Assembly (NCBI GenBank): GCA_964353405.1
Contig: CAYGWJ010000429.1
Span: 1-11,397 of the forward strand
Direction: 5' to 3'
Length of the DNA stretch: 11,397 nt
DNA from: JBGLNJ01 sp964353405
Lineage (GTDB): Bacteria; Chloroflexota; Anaerolineae; Fen-1058
Part shown: positions 1 to 5,425 of the stretch, piece after piece
Position numbering within the stretch: the first letter of the stretch is position 1
Layout of the letters: every line of letters starts with the position of its first letter
Program-made: the position numbers and the translations under genes
The notes under the pieces: generated by a model
What the model was told of the DNA's origin: nothing
Database searches by the model: none
The model's input: the letters and a program-made list of their open reading frames with translations, nothing else

Positions 1-397
1 TGCCGGAGCCAGTGCGCACAGCACACACGGCCACGACGGGCTGGGTGGACTTGACCATCGTCGCGTTGCCGCCCATCAGGCGAAAGTCCGCGCCGGCCGC
101 CAGCGCGATGGACGCCTTGTGCATCACAGCCTCGTGCGAAATGTCACTATAGGCAAACACCACCTGGTCAACCTTCAATTCATGGATCAGCTTGACCAGA
201 TCGGACTCGGGGTGAATCTGGATGCCCTTGGGGTAGAGCTTGCCCGCCAGCTCGGCAGGATAGACACGCCCCTCGATGTTGGGGATTTGCGTCGCAGTGA
301 AAGCGACCACTTCATAGTCTTGGTTGTCGCGGAAGTAAACATTGAAATTGTGAAAGTCGCGCCCGGCGGCGCCCATGATGAGCACACGAGTCTTCAT
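1..397 (-). CDS. Cyclic 2,3-diphosphoglycerate synthetase-like P-loop GTPase/ATPase (3'-truncated by window edge)
   Basis: Only the first 132 residues are in the window; the gene runs off the left edge. The protein starts MKTRVLIMGAAGRDFHNFNV and contains FTATQIPNIEGRVYP, VFAYSDISHEAVMHKAS and a segment ending AVCAVRTGSG at the edge. This pattern matches, from memory, the family annotated as predicted GTPase (COG2403) or cyclic 2,3-diphosphoglycerate synthetase. In that family an N-terminal nucleotide-binding-like domain precedes a P-loop of the RTGxGKS type; the final TGSG would be the beginning of that loop. The ATG at 397 is supported by AAGGAG about 8 bases upstream. The gene lies 206 bases downstream of nusB on the same strand and may have its own promoter, though none was convincing. 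The enzyme name comes from homology; the true substrate in bacteria of this kind is uncertain. Confidence 0.8.
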   Translation of the reverse strand, partial: MKTRVLIMGAAGRDFHNFNVYFRDNQDYEVVAFTATQIPNIEGRVYPAELAGKLYPKGIQIHPESDLVKLIHELKVDQVVFAYSDISHEAVMHKASIALAAGADFRLMGGNATMVKSTQPVVAVCAVRTGSG

Positions 398-425
398 TTC
401 AAATTCTCCTTGTTCTTGAACCGTT

Positions 426-480
426 TCGAGTTCTCGAGTTCCTCCGATTCCCTGCTCAGGGGAACTGCAGGAAACTGCAG
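426..480. repeat. Short direct repeats in the leader of the P-loop NTPase gene
   Basis: The 206-base gap between nusB and the P-loop gene (398-603) holds no gene that I can support. On the plus strand TCGAGTTC occurs twice in perfect tandem (426-433 and 434-441), and GGAACTGCAG is followed directly by GAAACTGCAG (461-480). The rest is unremarkable. No convincing -35/-10 pair or terminator stem was seen in the gap. Confidence 0.5.
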
Positions 481-603
481 AAACCCGGTATCACTGTAAG
501 TGGGGAGCAAATGTGAGACGACAAACGAAGAGTAACTCGTGGCAGTCAGGGATCGCAGACATCAGACCAGTAGCAATTGTGGTACTTTATAAACATATGT
601 GTT

Positions 604-1014
604 TCAGGCCCGCTCCGCTGGACCGGCCAGCGCGCCCAGAACGCCATTGACAAAGCGCGGCGCGCTGTCGGAGCCGAACAGCTTGGCCAGCTCGACGGCT
701 TCGTTGATGGCGACTTTGGTCGGCGTCAGCTTGCCGATGAAAAACTCGTAAATCGCAATCCTCAGCACGTTGCGGTCAATCACCGCCATCTGATCCACCG
801 GCCATTCGGGCGCGTAATGCTGGATCAATTCGTCCAGCTCGACCCGATGCTGGATGACGCCGGTGAGCAATTCGCGGGCAAAGACCTGGCCCTCCTCGGT
901 CAGCGGGTCTTCGGTCAATCGTTGATCCAGCACCGTCCCGACCGGATGATGCGCGCTGTCAATTTCGTAAAGGGCCTGGAGCGCAAGGATGCGCGCGCGA
1001 CGGCGAATTTTCAC
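604..1014 (-). CDS. nusB: Transcription antitermination factor NusB
   Basis: This 136-aa protein has the usual NusB length and all-helical character. It opens with a basic stretch, MKIRRRARILALQALYEID, the standard NusB start (RRxAREhAhQhLYxhD). It also carries the family's C-terminal signatures: VIDRNVLRIAIYEF (about 77-90), TPTKVAINEAVELAKLFG (about 96-113) and FVNGVLGAL (about 121-129). NusB binds boxA RNA together with NusE (S10) and supports antitermination of rRNA operons in the cytoplasm. The start is GTG at 1014 and overlaps the stop of the upstream Asp23-type gene in a GTGA junction, which suggests translational coupling. It is the last gene of the fabG operon. NusB beside an Asp23/Gls24 gene is also a common arrangement in Firmicutes. 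Confidence 0.96.
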   Translation of the reverse strand: MKIRRRARILALQALYEIDSAHHPVGTVLDQRLTEDPLTEEGQVFARELLTGVIQHRVELDELIQHYAPEWPVDQMAVIDRNVLRIAIYEFFIGKLTPTKVAINEAVELAKLFGSDSAPRFVNGVLGALAGPAERA

Positions 1015-1364
1015 GGGTTCTTTTGTTCCGACTCTAGCTCGGGATAAGCAACATCCTGAATGTGAACGTTAATGGCTTCGGGGGCCATGCCCACCATGTC
1101 GCGGATGGCGCGCGCGACCTCATCCTGAATCTTTTTGCCGACCTCGCGCAGATTGGCGTTGGCATCGGCTACGATGAACAGGTCAAAGTGCACGCGGTCG
1201 CCCTCCACTTGCAATAGAACGCCTTCGTCGCCGCCGCGCCGCAAAAAGCCCTGGACGCCGCAGGGGACGAGCCGCACCACGCCCGGCACGCTGGCCGTCG
1301 TCAGGCGCGCGATAGCCAACAGCACATTGTGTGCAACCGTCACGCGGCCCGGTGAATCGTACAT
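1011..1364 (-). CDS. Asp23/Gls24-family envelope stress response protein
   Basis: From the ATG at 1364 the product is 117 aa: MYDSPGRVTVAHNVLLAIAR and so on. The family shows in the start (GRVTVAHNVLLAIARLTTASVPGVVRL), in the central strands ending VHFDLFIVADANANL, and in the helix and strand VGKKIQDEVARAIRDMVGMAPEAINVHIQDV. Asp23 proteins of Gram-positives are small cytoplasmic or membrane-associated proteins linked to alkaline shock and envelope stress; their biochemical role is poorly defined. The start is chosen because AGGAGG lies 5 bases upstream (1370-1375). A GTG at 1382 would add six residues and create a GTGA overlap with the fabG stop; it is possible but lacks its own strong ribosome binding site. 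The 3' end overlaps nusB by 4 bases. Confidence 0.88.
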   Translation of the reverse strand: MYDSPGRVTVAHNVLLAIARLTTASVPGVVRLVPCGVQGFLRRGGDEGVLLQVEGDRVHFDLFIVADANANLREVGKKIQDEVARAIRDMVGMAPEAINVHIQDVAYPELESEQKNP

Positions 1365-1378
1365 CGCTGCCTCCTGGA

Positions 1379-2125
1379 TCACTGCATCACCATCCCGCCG
1401 TCCACGGAAAGCACCTGGCCGGTGATGAACGCCGCTTCATCCGAAGCGAAAAAGGCCACAGCATAAGCGATCTCTTCCGGCTTGGCCCAGCGGCCCAGCG
1501 GCGTCGCCTTGATGGCCGAGTCCTTCAACTCTTGCGGCAAGTTTTCGGTGAGCGCCGTCGGGACAAAGCCCGGCGCGACGACGTTGACGGTGATATTACG
1601 GCTGCCGACCTCTTTTGCCAGCGATTTGGAAAAGCCGATCACACCCGCTTTCGACGCCGCGTAATTGGTCTGCCCGGCATTGCCGGCGATGCCCGCCACC
1701 GAAGAAATGTTGATGATGCGTCCGTAGCGCTGCTTCATCATCGGGCGGATCACAGCCTTGCAGCAATTGAACACGCCCTTGAGGTTCACGTCCAGCACCA
1801 GGTCCCAATCGGCCTCGTCAATCCGCATGATCAAGTTATCGCGTGTCGTCCCGGCATTGTTCACCAGGATATCCACATGGCCGAAATTTTCTAACGCGCA
1901 CTCGATAAAGCCTTTAGCGCTTGGCGCGTCGGCCACATCCACAAGGCAACCGCTCGTGCGGCGGCCTGTGGCGGCGGCAATCGCTTCCGCTGTAGCGCGG
2001 GCCTGCTCTTCGAGCCGGTCGCCGCACACAACCTCCGCTCCACGCTGCGCCAACACTTGCGCAATCACACGCCCGATGCCGCGCGACGCGCCTGTGACAA
2101 CTGCAACCTTGCCTTCGAGTGACAT
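1379..2125 (-). CDS. fabG: 3-oxoacyl-[acyl-carrier-protein] reductase FabG (SDR family)
   Basis: This 248-aa classical short-chain dehydrogenase/reductase has every core motif: the cofactor loop TGASRGIG (11-18), NNAG (89-92), Asn114, Ser142, and Tyr155 with Lys159 in YAASK. The spacing from Ser142 to Tyr155 equals that of E. coli FabG (138 and 151). The C-terminus (TGQVLSVDGGMVM) is also typical. FabG reduces 3-oxoacyl-ACP to 3-hydroxyacyl-ACP with NADPH in fatty-acid elongation. Other SDR substrates, such as acetoacetyl-CoA, cannot be excluded from sequence alone, because no acpP or fabD lies nearby. The ATG at 2125 has GAGGTG 6 bases upstream. The gene heads the operon with the Asp23-type gene and nusB, and its promoter (2161-2189) gives a leader of about 29 bases. 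Confidence 0.9.
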   Translation of the reverse strand: MSLEGKVAVVTGASRGIGRVIAQVLAQRGAEVVCGDRLEEQARATAEAIAAATGRRTSGCLVDVADAPSAKGFIECALENFGHVDILVNNAGTTRDNLIMRIDEADWDLVLDVNLKGVFNCCKAVIRPMMKQRYGRIINISSVAGIAGNAGQTNYAASKAGVIGFSKSLAKEVGSRNITVNVVAPGFVPTALTENLPQELKDSAIKATPLGRWAKPEEIAYAVAFFASDEAAFITGQVLSVDGGMVMQ

Positions 2126-2160
2126 GGCTCACACCTCGACCGCCGGGATTTTGCTTATCC

Positions 2161-2189
2161 ATTGTACCACGAGATGTGAGCGAGGCCAA
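2161..2189 (-). promoter_or_regulatory. Sigma-70-type promoter for the fabG-asp23-nusB operon
   Basis: On the minus strand TTGGCC (2184-2189) and TACAAT (2161-2166) are separated by exactly 17 bases. Transcription would start near 2154, about 29 bases ahead of the fabG ATG. The -10 box is preceded by GG, as in the murJ promoter of this window. It is called from sequence only. Confidence 0.65.
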
Positions 2190-2212
2190 TTTGAGCGGAA
2201 ACCTTTAAGAGT

Positions 2213-2233
2213 CATGATGACTGAGTCATCATG
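2213..2233. promoter_or_regulatory. Palindromic operator-like site between the divergent fabG and tRNA-Val promoters
   Basis: Arms CATGATGACT (2213-2222) and AGTCATCATG (2224-2233) are perfectly complementary around a single central G. A second, smaller palindrome, GTCATGATGAC (2211-2221), overlaps the left arm. The site sits 24 bases beyond the fabG -35 box and 5 bases before the tRNA -35 box, so a dimeric regulator bound here could touch either promoter. The regulator is unknown; the core TGACT-G-AGTCA has a shape common for GntR- or bZIP-like dimers, but that is only analogy. Confidence 0.5.
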
Positions 2234-2237
2234 TCAG

Positions 2238-2266
2238 TTGCCTTTTCACCGGTTCAATGCTATAAT
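2238..2266 (+). promoter_or_regulatory. Strong sigma-70-type promoter of tRNA-Val
   Basis: TTGCCT (2238-2243) and TATAAT (2261-2266) are separated by 17 bases. The expected start near 2273 is only a few bases before the mature tRNA 5' end at 2277, so the 5' leader removed by RNase P would be very short. Confidence 0.8.
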
Positions 2267-2276
2267 TTTGACGGTT

Positions 2277-2350
2277 GGGCGCGTAGCTCAGTCGGTTAGA
2301 GCGCATCACTCACATTGATGAGGTCGGAGGTTCGAGCCCTCTCGCGCCCA
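2277..2350 (+). tRNA. tRNA-Val (anticodon CAC)
   Basis: The 74-base gene folds into a full cloverleaf. The acceptor stem GGGCGCG (2277-2283) pairs perfectly with CGCGCCC (2343-2349). The D stem is GCTC/GAGC, with the loop containing GG. The anticodon stem is CATCA (2304-2308) with TGATG (2316-2320), closing the loop CTCACAT, in which positions 34-36 read CAC and so decode GTG. The T arm is GGAGG-TTCGAGC-CCTCT, with one G-T pair. The discriminator base is A2350. The 3' CCA is not encoded, since CTT follows, so it must be added by tRNA nucleotidyltransferase. Confidence 0.96.
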
Positions 2351-2359
2351 CTTCTGCAA

Positions 2360-2395
2360 GCCGCGGCCGTGCTTTCCAGCGCGGCGCGGCTTTTT
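2360..2395 (+). terminator. Rho-independent terminator after tRNA-Val
   Basis: A GC-rich stem starts 10 bases after the tRNA. GCCGC (2360-2364), a bulged G, then GCCGTGC (2366-2372) pair with GCGCGGC (2379-2385) and GCGGC (2386-2390) across the six-base loop TTTCCA. Five T follow (2391-2395). The next gene starts only 26 bases later. Confidence 0.85.
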
Positions 2396-2421
2396 GCAAC
2401 CCCTCGTGGGTGGAGCGGCAC

Positions 2422-4173
2422 ATGCCACGCCAAACGTCCAGGACCAAATCACCGACTCAGTTGGACTGGCTGGTCGGCAACCTGCGCTGGCTGTTATTGG
2501 TCAGCGTCGGCATCGTCACGCTGATTAACCCCACGCGTGCCCCCATGAACGACCTCTACACTCGGCTCACGCTGAGCCTGCTGCTGGCCGGGGCTGCGTA
2601 CAACGTGGTGGTGCTCATCCTGCTGGTGTTCCAAGTGCCGGCCCGCCCTCTACCCTTGCTGACGGTGATCCTGGACACTCTGCTTTCGGTCGGATTCGTC
2701 TTCACGTCGGGCGGCGTGTCCAGCCCTCTGTTCTTCTTTGGCTTGTTCCCCATCATCACGTCCGCGCTGCGCTTTGGGTGGATCGCCGGGTTGGTTTCGG
2801 CCACGGGCATTGCGGTGGCCTACGTGGGCGTGGCCATGGCGCCGAGGCTGCCGGAGATCGACCTGGCGAGCGTTTTTCCGGCGATTCTCAACTCGCTCAT
2901 CCTCATCATCGCCGCCATGCTGACAGGCATCTTGAGTGACCGGATGCGGCAGATTGTGACCCGGCTGAACCAGGCGGAAGAAGAGGCTGAACTCCACAAA
3001 CTGCGCGCAGCCCGTGATCAGGTGCGGGCTCTTTTTGAGATGGCCGGCACACTGGGCGCTACGTTGAGCTACAGCCGTATTCTAGAAGCTATTCTGGATG
3101 TGGCCTCGATGGGCTTTAAGGAACTGGGCCCCGCGGCAAGCCACCTGGTCAGCGTGGTATTGCTGTATGACAAAGGCGGGCTGTCGGTGGCGGTCTCGCG
3201 CCGTTTGACCATCCGCGATCAGCAAAAGATTGCCCCTGGCAAGGCCGGCCTGGTGGCGGAGGCGTTGAAATCCGCCGATCCGATCCAAGGCACACAGCCG
3301 GTGAATGACCCAGAGTTGGGTCAGTTCGTTGCCTTGCAGCGCTGCCAATCGGTGCTGTGCGTGCCGTTGCGGGCGGGCTTTGAGACTTATGGCGTGGTCG
3401 TGGTGGGCAGCCCAGACCAGACCGAGTTCGCCACTGAGCACGTAGAGATGCTGACGGCCGTGTGCAGCCAGGCGACGATTGCGATGCAGAACGCACAGCT
3501 TTACCAGCGATTGCAGCTAGAAAAGAACCGCATCGTGGAGATCGAGGAGAACGCGCGCAAAAAGCTGGCGCGCGACCTGCACGACGGACCCACTCAAAGT
3601 ATCGCCGCAATTGCGATGCGGCTCAACTATACCCGCAAGTTGTTGCAGCATGATCCGGACAAGGTGGACAACGAAATCGCCAAGATCGAGGATCTGGCGC
3701 GTCGGACGACGAAGGAAATCCGCCATATGCTCTTTACGCTGCGCCCGCTCGTGCTGGAGACGCAAGGCCTCACCGCCGCCTTGCAACAATCCATTCAAAA
3801 AGTGCACGAGACTGATTCGACTGTGACGATTCACCTGGAAGCGGCCAAGGTCGAAGACAAGATTGATATGAACACGCAGGGCGTGGTGTACTATATCATC
3901 GAGGAAGCGATTGGCAATGCGCGCAAGCACGCCCAGGCTAACAACATCTGGGTGCGCTTGAAGCTGGAGCCGGATGCCCTCATCGCCGAGATTCAAGACG
4001 ACGGCGAAGGCTTTGACGTGCAAAGCATCACCTCAGCCTATGAATCGCGCGGCAGCTTGGGCCTGGTCAACATGCGCGAGCGCGCCGAGCTGGTCAATGG
4101 CGAACTGGCTTTGGACTCTGCGCCCGGCAAAGGCACGCTCTGGACGCTGGCTGTGCCGCTCCACAAGGACTGA
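2422..4173 (+). CDS. Membrane-bound NarL-type sensor histidine kinase with GAF domain
   Basis: The product is 583 aa. The N-terminal 170 residues hold about six hydrophobic segments (first about 15-35, last about 150-172) and no large extracellular loop, so the input is probably within the membrane or cytoplasmic. A charged helical linker (about 175-205) leads into a GAF domain (about 202-355). Next come a HisKA_3 dimerisation domain, with phospho-acceptor His387 in ARDLHDGPTQS, and a HATPase_c domain: N box EEAIGNARKHA (Asn499), G1 DDGEGF (526-531) and G2 GSLGLVNMRERAELVNG. It is predicted to autophosphorylate and pass phosphate to a LuxR/NarL-type response regulator, but none is present in the window. 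The ATG at 2422 is preferred because GGAG lies 6-7 bases upstream; an in-frame GTG at 2410 has no such site. Only 26 bases separate the gene from the tRNA terminator. Confidence 0.92.
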   Translation: MPRQTSRTKSPTQLDWLVGNLRWLLLVSVGIVTLINPTRAPMNDLYTRLTLSLLLAGAAYNVVVLILLVFQVPARPLPLLTVILDTLLSVGFVFTSGGVSSPLFFFGLFPIITSALRFGWIAGLVSATGIAVAYVGVAMAPRLPEIDLASVFPAILNSLILIIAAMLTGILSDRMRQIVTRLNQAEEEAELHKLRAARDQVRALFEMAGTLGATLSYSRILEAILDVASMGFKELGPAASHLVSVVLLYDKGGLSVAVSRRLTIRDQQKIAPGKAGLVAEALKSADPIQGTQPVNDPELGQFVALQRCQSVLCVPLRAGFETYGVVVVGSPDQTEFATEHVEMLTAVCSQATIAMQNAQLYQRLQLEKNRIVEIEENARKKLARDLHDGPTQSIAAIAMRLNYTRKLLQHDPDKVDNEIAKIEDLARRTTKEIRHMLFTLRPLVLETQGLTAALQQSIQKVHETDSTVTIHLEAAKVEDKIDMNTQGVVYYIIEEAIGNARKHAQANNIWVRLKLEPDALIAEIQDDGEGFDVQSITSAYESRGSLGLVNMRERAELVNGELALDSAPGKGTLWTLAVPLHKD

Positions 4174-4181
4174 CGCAACAC

Positions 4182-4955
4182 ATGGATGCTGCTCTCGAAT
4201 TGGCGCTATGGACGGCGGGCTCCATCGTGCTGTCGGTCATCGGCAACCAACTGGTCTGGATCGCCGTCCACCGACCCCAGAGCCGCCTGGGCCGGTTCCG
4301 CACCGGCTGGGCGGGCAACCCGTTTGGCCGCGCTTTTGTTTTCCTCGTCCGGTTCGCTTACTACATTGGCTTTCCCTATGTGGTTTTGCTGCGCCATGCG
4401 CTGTCGCTCGTCGTCATCGGCCTGATGGGAGAAAAGACGGCCGACTTGCCGTGGTGGACGTTGGGCTGGCCTCTGACCGATTGGGCCGCCGCCATAGGTT
4501 GGATGACGGGATTGGGCGGCATCGCCGCTATGACCTTGGTGGTGGGCTGGTGGAATGCGCGCCGCGCGCTGGGCACGGACTTTCCGCCAGGCGGCACGTG
4601 GACTGCGTCCTCATTTCTCATGGTCGCGCGCGAAAGCATCTATACAGAAGTCCACTGGGCGTTTTACCGCGCCGCGCCACTGATGTTCATCGCCGATTCG
4701 TACTGGGCGTCGCTGTTGGGCGCGGGACTGGTCAGCGTGGAATGGCTGCTTGACCCGTCGTGGTGGGATGGCATTACCGACGGGCCTCAGCGTGAGGTTC
4801 TGTTGATGCAGATGGGCTGGCTGGCGCTCAGCACCGCCGTCTTTGTCATGACCCACAACGTCTGGCCAATGCTGCTGTTGCACATCGTGTTGGCATGGGC
4901 CGTGGGACGCTGGGTGGCTTTACTCGCTTCGAGGAAAGTAGGGGTCAGTGGTTGA
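4182..4955 (+). CDS. Multi-pass membrane protein, possibly a divergent CPBP-type intramembrane protease
   Basis: The 257-aa protein is very rich in Trp and hydrophobic residues, with about six membrane segments (for example 5-29, 52-80, 100-123, 166-190, 210-224, 227-248). I do not firmly recognise it. Two polar clusters inside or beside the membrane recall CPBP (Abi/CAAX-processing) glutamic proteases: TEVHWAFYR (155-163), and HNVWPMLLLH (225-234), which resembles the last CPBP motif. The canonical EExxxR is not intact: Glu156 to Arg163 is spaced too widely, and no clear FxxxH is seen. Protease activity is therefore speculative. The gene starts 8 bases after the kinase stop on the same strand, so the two are probably co-transcribed; the ribosome binding site is weak (AAGGA about 12 bases upstream), suggesting coupling to kinase translation. 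It may be an accessory or sensory partner of the kinase. Confidence 0.7.
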   Translation: MDAALELALWTAGSIVLSVIGNQLVWIAVHRPQSRLGRFRTGWAGNPFGRAFVFLVRFAYYIGFPYVVLLRHALSLVVIGLMGEKTADLPWWTLGWPLTDWAAAIGWMTGLGGIAAMTLVVGWWNARRALGTDFPPGGTWTASSFLMVARESIYTEVHWAFYRAAPLMFIADSYWASLLGAGLVSVEWLLDPSWWDGITDGPQREVLLMQMGWLALSTAVFVMTHNVWPMLLLHIVLAWAVGRWVALLASRKVGVSG

Positions 4956-4970
4956 TCATCAGTCGTCAGC

Positions 4971-5028
4971 ATTAGAGTCGAGGCTTCAGAAGCTAGGAGT
5001 TCAATTCGGCTCGAGCCTCGACTCTAAT
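4971..5028. repeat. Perfect 15-bp inverted repeat between convergent genes
   Basis: ATTAGAGTCGAGGCT (4971-4985) is the exact reverse complement of AGCCTCGACTCTAAT (5014-5028), with a 28-base spacer. It lies between the ends of the rightward membrane-protein gene (4955) and the leftward tail-anchored protein gene (5075). The stem could act as a bidirectional transcription barrier, but no T-run follows on either strand, so a standard intrinsic terminator is doubtful. A miniature mobile repeat is another reading. The rest of 4956-5074 shows nothing else. Confidence 0.6.
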
Positions 5029-5074
5029 ATTTGACGCGAGCTGATAACGCTCGAACGTGCCGAGTGTTGGGCAT

Positions 5075-5329
5075 CTACCGGAATATAAAGATGCGCAGCG
5101 CGACCAGGACGGCCAGGATGGATCCGGCCAAAATGCCGATACGCTGCAAGTCAGCGCGGATGTGCACGTAATCTTCCGGGTTCTGGCCCAGGCGCGACAC
5201 GGCTTGAGGGCGCGCGGCCGGGCGCGCGACGACCGGCGCGACGGCTTGACCTTGGGGGGCAGCCGCCCCCGGCGTGGGCATATAACGTTGCGTCGGCGAA
5301 AGCCGAGCGCGGCGACTCTTTTTTGCCAT
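5075..5329 (-). CDS. Small C-terminally anchored membrane protein of unknown function
   Basis: This 84-aa protein has a basic start (MAKKSRRARLSPTQ), a low-complexity Ala/Pro-rich stretch (about 18-45) and a charged segment PEDYVHIRADLQRIG. It ends in a single hydrophobic helix (about 64-83, ILAGSILAVLVALRIFIF) and one final Arg. This suggests a tail-anchored protein with its N-terminus in the cytoplasm. The DxxRIG segment before the helix seems to be the part most likely to be conserved. The ATG at 5329 is supported by a purine-rich GGAGGAAGAGGAAGA leader. It follows the sortase gene by 96 bases with an inverted repeat between. No function can be assigned. Confidence 0.72.
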   Translation of the reverse strand: MAKKSRRARLSPTQRYMPTPGAAAPQGQAVAPVVARPAARPQAVSRLGQNPEDYVHIRADLQRIGILAGSILAVLVALRIFIFR

Positions 5330-5372
5330 TCTTCCTCTTCCTCCACTTTACGAGATGTTAGAGATTGGAATT

Positions 5373-5407
5373 AAAGTTGGAGAGACAACCCCATCACCTC
5401 CAACTTT
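5373..5407. repeat. 10-bp inverted repeat between sortase and small membrane protein genes
   Basis: AAAGTTGGAG (5373-5382) pairs exactly with CTCCAACTTT (5398-5407) around a 15-base loop. It lies just after the sortase stop on the minus strand. Minus-strand RNA would form the stem followed by AATTCC, so termination is possible but weak; it could also stabilise or attenuate the transcript. Nearby bases form degenerate copies of the same words (TTAGAGATTGGA, CCTCCAGCCTCAGA). Confidence 0.5.
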
Positions 5408-5425
5408 TAACCTCCAGCCTCAGAT

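Noticed and set aside
119..499. Plus-strand 126-codon frame opposite the P-loop NTPase gene
   Set aside because: It is antisense to a recognisable protein and ends in repeat-bearing leader DNA, with no domain or ribosome binding site.
2410..2421. GTG at 2410 as the histidine kinase start
   Set aside because: No Shine-Dalgarno sequence precedes it, while GGAG is well placed for the ATG at 2422.
3974..4753. A 259-codon plus-strand frame across the kinase end and the membrane-protein gene
   Set aside because: It overlaps both real genes in a shifted frame and has the Arg/Ala/Trp-rich look of an out-of-frame translation.
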